Below are positions 1 to 8,267 of a stretch of DNA of 49,728 nt, one piece after another. This stretch comes from Chitinophagaceae bacterium (lineage in GTDB: Bacteria; Bacteroidota; Bacteroidia; Chitinophagales; Chitinophagaceae). The notes beneath the pieces are model-generated. The model worked only from the letters and a program-made list of their open reading frames with translations, did not search any database and was not told where the DNA came from. A program made the translations under genes and the position numbers. How positions within the stretch are numbered: position 1 is the first letter of the stretch; each line of letters opens with the position of its first letter. The stretch spans positions 1 through 49,728 of the forward strand of contig JAICGN010000021.1 of the NCBI GenBank assembly GCA_025923075.1, written 5' to 3'.

Positions 1-41
1 ATAGATGAAAAAGATTGTTTAACCTTTTTAAAATTTTGTCT

Positions 42-560
42 ATGAAAAAAATATTTTTCGCAGCAGTAATCCTGGCCGCTGCTTATACGGCGAGTGCACA
101 AGAAGTGGTGACGTATAAAAATTCAAGCGAGGTTGATTATACCGCTCAGGTTCCGACTACGATTCGTGAAAACTTCCAGGCAAGCTATCCTACGGCTACA
201 ACCGTAACATGGATGCCAATGACAAATGACTGGTGGTATGCAACCTATAAAACGGACAATAACAGGATAGTTCGTGTGTATTACAATACTCAACCATGGT
301 ATATGATGAGAGGTGAAAGTTTTAAAGCTTCATTACCTGTCCTAAATACCTTTGTGCCAGATGTTGTTATTACAAATGCGATTAACACTTACGGTAACAA
401 TTTATACAGCATTACCAGAAGGTTGTCAAATGGCGCTGATGAAGTGTATCATGTCACCGTCATCAAGAATGGTGTATCGGAAGTGACATTAATGAATGCC
501 CAGGGTGTTGTTTATACCGATATGAACAAAGGAGAAGTTACTAAAACGGCGCTTCAGTAA
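42..560 (+). CDS. secreted PepSY-like (beta-lactamase-inhibitor-like fold) protein
   Basis: The 172-residue product starts with a clear Sec signal peptide (MKK, a hydrophobic stretch, then ASA before a Gln-Glu mature start), so it is exported to the periplasm or beyond. The mature part seems to hold two related PepSY-like units. The first begins with VPTTIRENF, followed by a YPTA turn and a VTW strand; the second begins with VVITNAINTYG. This pattern is typical of the Bacteroidota 'putative beta-lactamase-inhibitor-like, PepSY-like' family, whose function is unknown. I chose the ATG at 42 because it opens directly onto the signal peptide; an in-frame TTG at 15 would add nine residues before it. 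A strong terminator follows, so the gene is probably monocistronic, although its promoter lies partly outside the window. Confidence 0.75.
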   Translation: MKKIFFAAVILAAAYTASAQEVVTYKNSSEVDYTAQVPTTIRENFQASYPTATTVTWMPMTNDWWYATYKTDNNRIVRVYYNTQPWYMMRGESFKASLPVLNTFVPDVVITNAINTYGNNLYSITRRLSNGADEVYHVTVIKNGVSEVTLMNAQGVVYTDMNKGEVTKTALQ

Positions 561-595
561 GACTGAGAAAAACATTCTGCAATTGATCAATCAGC

Positions 596-631
596 AATTA
601 AGTGACCCGGAACACCCGGGTCATTTAATTT
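596..631 (+). terminator. intrinsic terminator after the PepSY-like gene
   Basis: TGACCCGG (603-610) and CCGGGTCA (616-623) form a perfect 8-bp stem around a five-base loop. A-rich bases on the left (596-602) and the T-rich run on the right (624-631) extend it through one G-T pair to about 15 bp. GC-rich core plus T-rich tail fits a Rho-independent terminator for the upstream gene. Confidence 0.8.
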
Positions 632-710
632 AAACAGGAGTAAAACCCGTAGATGATTGGCTTGGTTTTGGTCAGCTAAACACTGATGTCTATTCACCCA
701 AATTGTGGCT

Positions 711-1091
711 ATGTCCCTGAATACACAGATCATTTATCTTTTTATATTGGCCCTTCCTGTTGCCTGCATTTCATGGACTGTCACGCATGAAGAAGTATTT
801 AGAGAGCCGAGAGATTTTTGCTTATTAAAGAGCAAGAAAAGCAGATTGTTTTTTACAAGAAAGCTTTTCTACATGCTCACGTGTGAATATTGTTTCAGTC
901 ACTATGTAACGATTGCAATATTGCTTATCACAAAATATACATTGTTGTTCGAGGGTTGGAAAGGCTACTTAATCGGCGGGTTTTCGATTGTATGGGTCGC
1001 GAATATTTACATGAGTTTATTTTTCCTTCTTCGCACCGATATCAAAAAAGAAAAAGTTACTATCGAAGAAATGCAGGAGAAAAATCAATAG
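711..1091 (+). CDS. small integral membrane protein with CxxC motif
   Basis: The product is about 126 residues with three predicted membrane segments: IIYLFILALPVACISWTV near the N-terminus, YVTIAILLITKYTLLF in the middle and YLIGGFSIVWVANIYMSLFFLL near the C-terminus. A Cys-Glu-Tyr-Cys motif sits just before the second segment, next to a basic stretch (KSKKSR). A CxxC beside a helix recalls DUF1360-type membrane proteins, but I cannot assign the family. The basic and acidic C-terminal tail (KKEKVTIEEMQEKNQ) is probably cytoplasmic. A GTG at 705 is an alternative start two codons upstream. The gene ends about 55 bases before the MaoC-like gene on the same strand, so the two may be cotranscribed. 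Confidence 0.6.
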   Translation: MSLNTQIIYLFILALPVACISWTVTHEEVFREPRDFCLLKSKKSRLFFTRKLFYMLTCEYCFSHYVTIAILLITKYTLLFEGWKGYLIGGFSIVWVANIYMSLFFLLRTDIKKEKVTIEEMQEKNQ

Positions 1092-1146
1092 TAAATTGAC
1101 TACATTAGCGAATACCTGTCATTTATTCCAGTCAATATTGAATAAA

Positions 1147-1557
1147 ATGCGATTATCAGTTGGACAAAAGGCAACAAGAAGCATAACACTTACCGCTGAT
1201 CATGTAAAAAAATTTGCAGAATTAAGCGGTGACTACAACCCACTTCACTTTGATGAATCCTTTGTGTCCAAAACAAAATTCGGACGATTAGTTGTACAGG
1301 GCGGATTGACCACCGGGTTGCTCCATGCACTTGTAGCGATGGATATGCCTGGCCCGGGAACAGTGTTTCTAAGTCAAAATTGGAGATTCATAGCGCCGGT
1401 TTTTATCGACGATAGTATTACGGCAGAGGCAAAAGTGATAAGCGTACATGAAACCAAGCCAGTCACTCAACTGGAAATAAGAGTAACGCGGCAAAACGGT
1501 GAAACAGTGTTAGAGGGAGAGGCCTGGTGTTATACGTTTTCAATAACCAAGTATTAG
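1147..1557 (+). CDS. MaoC-like (R)-specific enoyl-CoA hydratase
   Basis: This 136-residue protein has the single hot-dog fold size of short MaoC dehydratases. The hydratase-2 motif is plain: LSGDYNPLHFD, with the catalytic Asp and His of the D-x4-H pair, followed by the FGRLVVQGGLTTGL helix and a GPGTVFLSQNWRFIAPV strand. Such enzymes hydrate trans-2-enoyl-CoA to (R)-3-hydroxyacyl-CoA, linking beta-oxidation to other uses of acyl-CoA; the true substrate cannot be read here. I set the start at ATG 1147 because homologous proteins begin near MRLxVGQ; an in-frame TTG at 1096 would add a 17-residue leader without family character. No partner genes of fatty-acid metabolism are adjacent. Confidence 0.88.
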   Translation: MRLSVGQKATRSITLTADHVKKFAELSGDYNPLHFDESFVSKTKFGRLVVQGGLTTGLLHALVAMDMPGPGTVFLSQNWRFIAPVFIDDSITAEAKVISVHETKPVTQLEIRVTRQNGETVLEGEAWCYTFSITKY

Positions 1558-1688
1558 TCGAATTGTATTACATCCGTTGTTACAGGGAAAAGATTCCACA
1601 CACTTCCTCGTCGGAATGTTGACAATTAAATATCAGGCACGGTTTTTCATTCAATTATTTTATTGCTAATCTTTAAACATTCTGAGTT

Positions 1689-2183
1689 ATGAAAACGAAT
1701 GCAAAACGTAGAGACCAGGCGGCGGACCTGCCCGAATCAGACAATGATAAAAAGCAATTAGAACCCGATGAGGCTACTCTCGATCTGCCTGAAGTAAGGG
1801 ACATACCAGGGCAGGAGCATGTAAGACCATTTTTGCCTGGTGAAATGGCGGACACTACTATCTCATCTGCAGATGAGGAAGCAAATGAGCTGTTGGATAT
1901 TGACGAGGATATACTCTCAGATAATGAAACTAACGTGACAAATGCTGAAAAAGATCTTTTACGGCGCAGTAGTGAATCAATGTCATCAGCCGAGGACCAG
2001 CAATTAAATTACGCTACACTTGATAATACTGACGACGAAGGTACCCCGCTAAATGAGAAAGTGAATCTAAGTGGAAGCGATTTGGATGTGCCAGGCAGTG
2101 AAGAGGATGATTCAAATGAAAAAATTGGGGAAGAAGATGAGGAAAACAACGCTTATAGTTTACGGGATCCTGAAGACGAATAG
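1689..2183 (+). CDS. acidic, probably disordered conserved protein
   Basis: The 164-residue product is strongly acidic and low in hydrophobic residues, with Asp/Glu clusters throughout (for example DEEANELLDIDED and EEDDSNEKIGEEDEEN) and no signal peptide or membrane segment. The N-terminal part is basic (KRRDQ). A more ordered-looking stretch at about residues 32-68 (LPEVRDIPGQEHVRPFLPGEM, then ADTTISSADEE) is a block I recognise from hypothetical proteins of related Bacteroidota, so this is a real gene despite its composition. Function is unknown; it could be an intrinsically disordered stress or binding protein. It converges on the FAD oxidoreductase gene with only 14 bases between them. 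Confidence 0.65.
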   Translation: MKTNAKRRDQAADLPESDNDKKQLEPDEATLDLPEVRDIPGQEHVRPFLPGEMADTTISSADEEANELLDIDEDILSDNETNVTNAEKDLLRRSSESMSSAEDQQLNYATLDNTDDEGTPLNEKVNLSGSDLDVPGSEEDDSNEKIGEEDEENNAYSLRDPEDE

Positions 2184-2197
2184 GAGAAAATAGATTC

Positions 2198-3475
2198 TTA
2201 CAATTGTTTTTGTGGTTGATAATCTCTCATCAATTTCCTGGCTGTTTCATAACCACTTTGTAAGGCACTTTCTACCGTCCCCTGGGAATTTCCTTCAGCT
2301 ATTGCCTCCCCGGCAAAAAAAATAGTTCCATCAATTGGACTGGATAAAACTTTAATGGCTTGCTCAGTGCCAAGGGTGCAATAACTATAACCACCTTTGA
2401 CATGTTGTACCGTTTGCCAATTAACAATTTTATGATGAATGAGTTCCTCACGAAGCATTGCCGGGGGCATGTGAAAGATAGCAGAAAGCGATTGCAGTGC
2501 CGTTTGTAATAATGCGGCATCATCCTCAAAGATCTTTTCTGCGGCCTTGGCACCACCGAGCCAGCCTGTCAGTAAAGTGCTTTCTGCCGGCAGTTGTGTC
2601 CACCAGGTTGGAACTTGTTCATCAGTTAGTATAAAACCAATATCATCGTCAAATTCGTTCCAAAAACTGGTTTTAAATTCAAGGAGAAATTTTATAACGG
2701 GTCCAAAGCCCAATGACTGTATGGCAACCGCATGCTCAGTTAATGCGGGCTCATAGTGGATCATCCCGGATTGCAAAACTCCAACAGAAACAGTTATAAT
2801 TAATTTGTCTGCATTAAATCCTTTGTTAGCTGTTGTATAAACCGTTACATTTTCGTTATTATACTTTATTTTGTTGACACAGCTATTGAAACTTATCGCC
2901 ACATTTTGCGAACGGCAGCAATTGAGCAAATGGTTCACAAGGTGACGATAACCCCCTTTTATCCGGTATTGTTTTTTGTCGATATTCTTCCATTCATTCT
3001 TTACAGATAAAATAGATGCTTTGGAAATATCGGCAAGATCAAATCCTTCGGCAAAACGCTGCACAGCCTGCCTTAGAGGTAAATATTGAGGATCACAAAA
3101 ATGTGTATCTAAAAATTCAAGGATTGTTACATCGGTTTTCAACTGGTTAAGCTCTTTCATAAACTTGCTCCAGTTGGCATCATGTTCTTCGTTCCGCCAA
3201 ACGCCATTTTGCACGCCGATCATACTGCCTTCAACAGTTTCATAAGCTATTGCGGCTTCCTTTAAAAGCTTAAATGTGAGTGGCAGTTTACCATGGATGA
3301 ATTCGGCACCGGTTTCTACTGGCCCGGAGAAGCCTTTCTCACTAACCGTGGCAATCCGACCACCCGCTATTTCTGCAGCTTCGAGTAAACAAACATTATA
3401 TCCGGCCTCACTCAGACATTTTGTTACAGTTAACCCGGCTACCCCTGCGCCAATAACGATGACGTGATATTTCAT
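2198..3475 (-). CDS. FAD-dependent amine oxidase family protein
   Basis: The 425-residue product opens with the Rossmann dinucleotide-binding motif VIVIGAGVAGLTVTKCLSEAGY ending in a ribose-binding Glu (LLEA), then GGRIATV, the classical GG motif of the flavin monoamine oxidase/phytoene desaturase superfamily. The C-terminal FAD motif FFAGEAIAEGNSQGTVESALQSG is also present. It resembles flavin monoamine oxidase-like enzymes (polyamine or tyramine oxidation), but the substrate cannot be read from the sequence. No signal peptide, so it is cytoplasmic. Start at ATG 3475 puts MKYHVIVIGAG at the N-terminus; the frame extends three codons to a TTG. The gene for a small membrane protein lies upstream on the same strand. 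Confidence 0.88.
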   Translation of the reverse strand: MKYHVIVIGAGVAGLTVTKCLSEAGYNVCLLEAAEIAGGRIATVSEKGFSGPVETGAEFIHGKLPLTFKLLKEAAIAYETVEGSMIGVQNGVWRNEEHDANWSKFMKELNQLKTDVTILEFLDTHFCDPQYLPLRQAVQRFAEGFDLADISKASILSVKNEWKNIDKKQYRIKGGYRHLVNHLLNCCRSQNVAISFNSCVNKIKYNNENVTVYTTANKGFNADKLIITVSVGVLQSGMIHYEPALTEHAVAIQSLGFGPVIKFLLEFKTSFWNEFDDDIGFILTDEQVPTWWTQLPAESTLLTGWLGGAKAAEKIFEDDAALLQTALQSLSAIFHMPPAMLREELIHHKIVNWQTVQHVKGGYSYCTLGTEQAIKVLSSPIDGTIFFAGEAIAEGNSQGTVESALQSGYETARKLMRDYQPQKQL

Positions 3476-3517
3476 AAATAACAATTCGCCGCAACATTTT
3501 AACTCGCAGGTTCAAAA

Positions 3518-3685
3518 TTATTTTCTTCCGGATACTCGGCTGATCAAATAGATGATCAATCCAATAATTGCAACCACAATTAATACGCCTACCCACACAC
3601 CTGCCTGAAAAATATCACCAACTAATTCACAACTGGTTAATGAGACTGTTATAAAAAGTAATAGGAGATATAGAAAGTTCTTCAT
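3518..3685 (-). CDS. small lipoprotein-like membrane protein (55 aa)
   Basis: The 55 codons begin MKNFLYLLLLFITVSLTSCELV, a signal sequence ending in a lipobox-like Leu-Thr-Ser-Cys, followed by a short spacer (GDIFQAG), a second hydrophobic helix (VWVGVLIVVAIIGLIIYLI) and a basic end (SRVSGRK). This Cys-anchored plus one-helix design is a small protein common in Bacteroidota, sometimes mislabelled as an enzyme in databases. Function is unknown. It lies 42 bases upstream of the FAD oxidoreductase on the same strand and could share its transcript. Confidence 0.7.
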   Translation of the reverse strand: MKNFLYLLLLFITVSLTSCELVGDIFQAGVWVGVLIVVAIIGLIIYLISRVSGRK

Positions 3686-3960
3686 AAAAACAATTTAAAG
3701 AGTTATAGATGTAAATGTTCACTCATTATTTCCAAATTGTGTACCACCATTAATAACGAGCAGGAAAGATCAATAGGACTTGCAGGGATGCAGTATTATT
3801 AATTTAAAACAGGATTTTTTTCTACATAAAATTTGATTTACTGCTTATTTGGTCCGGCAGCTGGCCGCAGGAACAATATCGTTTTGAATATCTTATCCTC
3901 CTGGATTCAGCATAATTTTCCGGCGAACTTTTTGTTTAAACCTCGTTGAATCTTTTTGAT

Positions 3961-4914
3961 ATGAATTGGATCGATTTGATTTTAATTTTAATAGTCGTGC
4001 TGGCCGTAATGGCTGGATGGTATCGGGGCTTTATTACCAGTACCCTCGGGCTGCTGATATGGGCCGGAAGCTTTATAATCGCATACCTTGGATACCACTA
4101 CGTGGCAGATTTTCTGGATAACATCTTTAATGCCGGTCCCTGGTTATTACCACTTGCTTTTATATTAACAGCAATAGTCGCGGGAACTATTTTAAGTATT
4201 GTTGCAGGATACATTTCACGAAATGTGCCTGCCGAAGTACATTTAAATGGAGCCAATAAGGTACTAGGCATCATACCGGGTGCTATAATGGGTTATTTGT
4301 ATGCGGTTATATTCGCTGCCTTGTTCCTTGCTCTGCCGATCAGGGATAGAATTACGGATGAAATTCGGAGTAGCCGTTTAGGGGTACAGCTTGCAATGCA
4401 ATCGGAATGGGCAAATCGAAAACTTGCTCCTGTATTTGATGAAGCAATCCGCCAAACAATAAACAGTCTTACAGTTAAGCCCGGGTCAGCGGAAAAGATT
4501 AATCTTACTTTCAAAGTTAATAATGCCGCACCACGCCCAGCTTATGAGGCGGAAATGCTGCAGTTAATAAATGAAGAAAGACGAAAACATGGATTGAAAG
4601 AATTACAGGCAGACCGCGAAATGCTGCAAGTAGCGAGAGCGCATTCGCAGGATATGTTTGCAAAAGGATATTTTGCCCATGATAATCCTGAAGGCAAAGA
4701 TCCGTTTGATAGAATGAGGGCAGCCAATATTCAATTTGCAGCTGCAGGAGAAAATCTTGCTTTAGCGCAAACCGTGGAAATAGCACATGTCAACCTGATG
4801 AATTCACCGGGACATCGAGCTAATATTCTCAATCCGTCATTTGGCCGGGTTGGTATTGGAATATTAGACGGCGGATTTTACGGATTAATGATAAGCCAGG
4901 AATTCAGGGACTAA
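3961..4914 (+). CDS. CvpA-like membrane domain fused to a CAP/SCP domain
   Basis: The 317-residue protein has two parts. Residues 1 to about 165 carry four hydrophobic segments in the style of CvpA (IDLILILIVVLAVMAGWYRGF, then TLGLLIWAGSFIIAYLGYHYV, LLPLAFILTAIVAGTILSIVAGY and a fourth near IPGAIMGYLYAVIFAALFLAL). Residues about 195-317 form a CAP (SCP/PR-1) domain: MLQLINEERRKHGL, the AHSQDMFAKGYFAHDNPEG block with the conserved His, and SPGHRANILNPSFGRVGIGI with the second His. Bacterial CAP domains of this YkwD type are extracytoplasmic, so the C-terminal half probably faces the periplasm. The ATG at 3961 is preferred over an upstream TTG at 3946. The gene converges on the dodecin gene with seven bases between stops. 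Confidence 0.85.
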   Translation: MNWIDLILILIVVLAVMAGWYRGFITSTLGLLIWAGSFIIAYLGYHYVADFLDNIFNAGPWLLPLAFILTAIVAGTILSIVAGYISRNVPAEVHLNGANKVLGIIPGAIMGYLYAVIFAALFLALPIRDRITDEIRSSRLGVQLAMQSEWANRKLAPVFDEAIRQTINSLTVKPGSAEKINLTFKVNNAAPRPAYEAEMLQLINEERRKHGLKELQADREMLQVARAHSQDMFAKGYFAHDNPEGKDPFDRMRAANIQFAAAGENLALAQTVEIAHVNLMNSPGHRANILNPSFGRVGIGILDGGFYGLMISQEFRD

Positions 4915-4921
4915 CCTCGAC

Positions 4922-5134
4922 TTATCTGTTAGCAGCATCCACTCTGAAAGATACCTTGCAAATGATACCATATGAAACGGGTTTCCCGTTTTTCACATGT
5001 ACTTTAAAATCCTTTATGTAGACAGAATCAATATTGTGAATTGTTTTTGATACTTCATCGACGCACTGAACGACCGCATCATCAAAACTTTTGTCTGAGG
5101 AAGCAATTACCTCTATCACTTTTACAATTGGCAT
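4922..5134 (-). CDS. dodecin family flavin-binding protein
   Basis: The 70-residue product begins MPIVKVIEVIASSDKSFDDAVV and continues to an ISYGIICKVSF-like end, the size and order of the dodecin family: a short beta strand, a helix and two more strands that assemble into a dodecameric hollow sphere binding flavins. The SDKSFDDAV segment after the first strand and the late beta hairpin support this. In dodecins a Trp often stacks on the flavin; here the equivalent position seems to be Tyr or Ile (NIDSVYIKDF), so the ligand mode may differ. The start at 5134 fits the family; an upstream extension to 5161 would add nine residues. A small charged-protein gene lies upstream on the same strand. 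Confidence 0.85.
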   Translation of the reverse strand: MPIVKVIEVIASSDKSFDDAVVQCVDEVSKTIHNIDSVYIKDFKVHVKNGKPVSYGIICKVSFRVDAANR

Positions 5135-5163
5135 AAGATAAAATTTAATGTTAATTAACACGG

Positions 5164-5343
5164 TTATTTTTTCGAACGCTTCTTTTCGCTTTTTCTTTCT
5201 TTTCGATTGTGAGTTGTGTCATCGCCTTTGGCCAATTGTTCTTCACCTTCACGGCTGTCGAGCTCATCTTTATTTTCGGCCCTACGCTTATTATTATTCA
5301 GCTTTATGTTGTGATTTGAAGTTTGCGATTTCATGTTTTTCAT
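5164..5343 (-). CDS. small highly charged hydrophilic protein (59 aa)
   Basis: Fifty-nine codons encode a peptide with almost no hydrophobic residues: a basic first third (KLNNNKRRAE), an acidic middle (KDELDSREGEEQLAKGDD) and a Lys/Arg-rich end (RKERKSEKKRSKK). The LDSREGEEQL core followed by GDDxTH is a pattern I recognise from small proteins of related Bacteroidota, so it is likely real rather than chance. Function is unknown; the composition suggests nucleic-acid or ribosome contact, but that is a guess. The gene ends 29 bases before the dodecin start, on the same strand. A second in-frame ATG lies at codon 4. Confidence 0.6.
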   Translation of the reverse strand: MKNMKSQTSNHNIKLNNNKRRAENKDELDSREGEEQLAKGDDTTHNRKERKSEKKRSKK

Positions 5344-5452
5344 AAATAATTTTTTTAAATGAGTAATACTTACGGTTATGCCTACTCAAAATACATGCCT
5401 TGAGTTGGTGTAACACATAAATAATGGCTTTGTTTTTGAACGAACATTTAAA

Positions 5453-5890
5453 ATGAGAGGTATGAGCCGTGAGCAATTAGATACATTGTTCAAACAGTAT
5501 GAGGAGGCCTTCAATAAACTAGATCTAAAAGCCATAGCGTCTTATTATGCCGATACTTTTATCTCTGCAGGTCCGAAAGGAACTATTTCCCAAAACAAAA
5601 AAGAATTTACGGAGAAAGCCGAGCAAGCGGCCAGCTTTTACCGGAGCGCTGGACAAAAGTCTGCAAGAATAGTATCAAAAAGAGTTATGCCGATAAGCAA
5701 TGACTACAGCATGGTGGTTGTGCGTTGGGGGGTGACTTTTGAACATACAGGATCAAGACAAATCGAATTCGACGTCAGTTATATTATTCAGGAAACCGGG
5801 AATGATCCCAGGATCATATTGTTTATTTCGCATGAAGACGAGGAAGTGGCAATGAGAAAGCTGGGACTGCAGCCCAAGATGACGACATAA
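5453..5890 (+). CDS. SnoaL/NTF2-like (DUF4440-type) protein
   Basis: The 145-residue product reads like a small NTF2-fold protein: an N-terminal helix (REQLDTLFKQYEEAFNKLDLKAIASYYADTF) that is the hallmark of DUF4440/SnoaL-like proteins, then ISAGPKGTI, and a series of beta strands (YSMVVVRWGVTFE, IEFDVSYIIQETG, PRIILFISHEDEE). No signal peptide. Proteins of this fold bind small hydrophobic ligands or act as isomerase/cyclase-like enzymes; none can be assigned. ATG 5453 and ATG 5462 are both possible starts, three codons apart. The neighbours do not suggest a pathway. Confidence 0.7.
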   Translation: MRGMSREQLDTLFKQYEEAFNKLDLKAIASYYADTFISAGPKGTISQNKKEFTEKAEQAASFYRSAGQKSARIVSKRVMPISNDYSMVVVRWGVTFEHTGSRQIEFDVSYIIQETGNDPRIILFISHEDEEVAMRKLGLQPKMTT

Positions 5891-6138
5891 GAGTCAAATG
5901 GTTGGTCGCCCGAATTTCATGTTCAGACACGGATATTTTTCTTTCTTTAGGGTCCTGGTGGGGAAAAAACTCAACTTTTTTTATTTTGACGATTATGACA
6001 TTTCTGTGATGACGGCTTATCCACATTAGGCTGCTTGTTATAAACGTTCATTGTAACTTAATACCCGGTTCACAACTTATTAATTAACACGTAAGATTTT
6101 GGCATAAATGTTTCTTAATCCTGTTAAATCTTGTCATC

Positions 6139-6399
6139 ATGAAGAATATATTTCAATTTCCTGTCAAATTAACTGCTGTCAGTGAGGGCATGACCTCATT
6201 GCATGATTTTTTAAAAACTTCTTATAACGAGAAAAAGGAGTGGGTAACAGAGAGTATTGCTTTCCTGAAAGATTTTTCCCAGATGGAAGAAGAATTCCGG
6301 CAGGAGCTCACAAAGAAAAATGAATTTTGTATTTGTCTTGAAGGAGAAATGGTTTCTGAAAAAGAAGTGCTTTCGAGACCGATGGAAGAAAATTATTGA
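6139..6399 (+). CDS. small conserved-looking hypothetical protein (86 aa)
   Basis: Eighty-six codons, mainly helical by composition (EKKEWVTESIAFLKDFSQMEEEFRQELTKK), with a central Glu/Lys-rich amphipathic part and two Cys (FCICLEGEM). No signal peptide or membrane segment. I do not recognise a family. The ATG follows an upstream AT-rich region and a TTTTG-containing segment (around 6089-6098) that could be a sigma-A-type promoter, and a strong terminator begins 35 bases after the stop, so it has its own transcription unit. That makes it a likely real gene even without a family. Confidence 0.5.
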   Translation: MKNIFQFPVKLTAVSEGMTSLHDFLKTSYNEKKEWVTESIAFLKDFSQMEEEFRQELTKKNEFCICLEGEMVSEKEVLSRPMEENY

Positions 6400-6434
6400 C
6401 TTATTATTGACCTTATTTCTTATCCTATATACTG

Positions 6435-6462
6435 AGTATATCCTAACGGGTATACTTTTTTT
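6435..6462 (+). terminator. intrinsic terminator after the 86-aa gene
   Basis: AGTATATCC (6435-6443) pairs with GGGTATACT (6448-6456) over nine positions with one G-T wobble and a four-base TAAC loop. It runs straight into seven T residues (6456-6462). This is a textbook Rho-independent terminator for the small gene ending at 6399. Confidence 0.8.
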
Positions 6463-6529
6463 ATTTAATAGATGATAACATCATTTCTGTATTTCTTATA
6501 AATGGAACAGTAATTGAATTATTATTCTC

Positions 6530-8215
6530 ATGCAAATAGGCACCGATAACAATAAAAAAGCAACAAGACAGAAAAGGTTTCGAATAGTATTATTAAGTAT
6601 GTCTATTCCTATAATCGCAATAATTGGATTTGGATTTTGGTATTGGGGTACACACAAAAATATAATTATTGAAAAAGAACTTGAAAAGGCAATTACAAAA
6701 AGCAATGAAGGATTTTACAAGATCAGCTATGATAGTATGAAAGTAGATGAAGGCACGGGTTCTCTTGTAGTTTCCAATATGAAACTATCACATGATTCGC
6801 TTAGGTTTAAGGAAAAGAATCCGGCTATGCTCTTTACTATCCACATTCCGGAGATCAGCGTGGTTGGAGTAAAAACAAAGAAGGCATTGCTTGATAAAGA
6901 AATAGTCGGAAGAAAGTTGGAGATAAAAAACCCGGTTATTGATCTGGAATATACTTACAGGGGTAAGGATTCAGTACGTAATGTACCGACAGCAGAAATA
7001 TACCGGGAGGTGCTGGGTAACCTTGACTTGATACAGATAGATTCAGTTTTAATAACAAATGCGCATGTAAAAACAAGTAATAGAAAGACAGGCAAGGTAA
7101 TTATTGATGTAAAGGATGTGAATCTGTCATTAATGGATTTAAAAGTGGATAGCCTCACTTTTAAAGACTCCACTCGGTTTCTTTTTTCAAAAAGCATGAC
7201 GATAAACGTTGCGAAAATTGCCTGGCACTCGCCGGATAAATTATATGATTATCAAGCCGAAGACATTGTATTAAAGTCAGCCACAGGCAACCTATCAATC
7301 GATCGAATATCAGTTGTTCCCAGGTTGGGGGAAAATGAGTTCGTAAATGCAATTCCAACCCAGGATGACAGGCTTAATTTTTCTTTCAACAAGGTTTCCT
7401 TGTCGGGTATCGATATACAAAGATTACCCGACGAATATATAAAGGCAGAGACAATGACAATTGGCCGATCATCATTTAAGATATACAGGGATCTTGCACG
7501 GCCCAGGGATAAAAAGAATAGGGTGGGGCAGTACCCTCACCAGGTAATGGATGATATTCAATTACGCTTCAATATTAAAAAAGTCAACGTGCAAAACGCT
7601 TTTATTGAATACAAGGAAAGAAATCATATTACCCGCCAATCGGGCAAAGTCCAGTTTCATAATGTAAACGGAACGATCACCAATTTCACAAATGATAAGA
7701 TGGCATCAAATAAAGTGATGAAAGCAGTAGTTAATTCAAGCTTTTTGAATAAAACACCGTTACAGACCAATTGGACATTTTATCTTTTCCATTCAAAGGG
7801 AAGGTTTGATGTAGCAGGAACGATCGGTTCAATTGATGGGCAGGCGCTGAATACTCTTGCCGAACCCATGGGCCCGGCAAGTATTGAAGAAGGACATTTG
7901 AATGGAATGACGTTTAATTTGCATGGCAATGATCATTCCATGGATGGCACGGTGAAGATGCTTTATGAAAACTTGGATGTAGCCATACTCGAAAAAGATA
8001 AAGGCGCAACCGAAACGGATAAAAAATTTCTCACCAGTTTGATCGCCAATGTTGTTATCAAAAATTCAAATCCAAAAGGCGATGATGAAGTAAGAGTGCA
8101 AGAGGTCCATCTTTCAAGAGATATAAATCGCTCTATTTTTAACTTGTGCTGGAAAACAATTTTCAAGGGTATACAAGCAACAGTTGGTATAAAACAAGCA
8201 ACAGCCGCTAAGTGA
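6530..8215 (+). CDS. membrane-anchored AsmA-like / DUF748-like protein
   Basis: The 561-residue protein has a short charged cytoplasmic N-terminus (KKATRQKRF), one membrane helix (IVLLSMSIPIIAIIGFGFWYWG) and a long periplasmic part. Right after the helix it has the pattern NIIIEKELEKAITKSNEGFYKISYDSMKVDEGTGSLVVSNMKLSHDSLRF, which recalls the N-terminal repeats of AsmA/DUF748 inter-membrane lipid-transport-like proteins. Long beta-rich stretches follow with repeated 'DVKDVNLSLMDLKVDSLTF' style strands. Full-length AsmA proteins are longer and end in a defined C-terminal domain, so this could be a short or divergent relative. The nearest gene downstream is on the opposite strand; the unit is monocistronic. 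Confidence 0.55.
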   Translation: MQIGTDNNKKATRQKRFRIVLLSMSIPIIAIIGFGFWYWGTHKNIIIEKELEKAITKSNEGFYKISYDSMKVDEGTGSLVVSNMKLSHDSLRFKEKNPAMLFTIHIPEISVVGVKTKKALLDKEIVGRKLEIKNPVIDLEYTYRGKDSVRNVPTAEIYREVLGNLDLIQIDSVLITNAHVKTSNRKTGKVIIDVKDVNLSLMDLKVDSLTFKDSTRFLFSKSMTINVAKIAWHSPDKLYDYQAEDIVLKSATGNLSIDRISVVPRLGENEFVNAIPTQDDRLNFSFNKVSLSGIDIQRLPDEYIKAETMTIGRSSFKIYRDLARPRDKKNRVGQYPHQVMDDIQLRFNIKKVNVQNAFIEYKERNHITRQSGKVQFHNVNGTITNFTNDKMASNKVMKAVVNSSFLNKTPLQTNWTFYLFHSKGRFDVAGTIGSIDGQALNTLAEPMGPASIEEGHLNGMTFNLHGNDHSMDGTVKMLYENLDVAILEKDKGATETDKKFLTSLIANVVIKNSNPKGDDEVRVQEVHLSRDINRSIFNLCWKTIFKGIQATVGIKQATAAK

Positions 8216-8267
8216 TCTTCGCAGCTATCTTACCTTTCTTTTTGGGAGCCCACTAACGGCGAATGGA

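Noticed and set aside
3686-3960. 275-base spacer between the small membrane protein gene and the CvpA-CAP gene, searched for RNAs and repeats
   Set aside because: Only AT-rich sequence and one weak palindrome around CAGCTG; no tRNA, riboswitch or repeat seen.
5917-5927. TGTTCAGAC in the spacer before the 86-aa gene, resembling the cassette end CAGTTCAGAC
   Set aside because: Only nine bases, no inverted partner within range and no GxxExxY-like frame; chance is likely.
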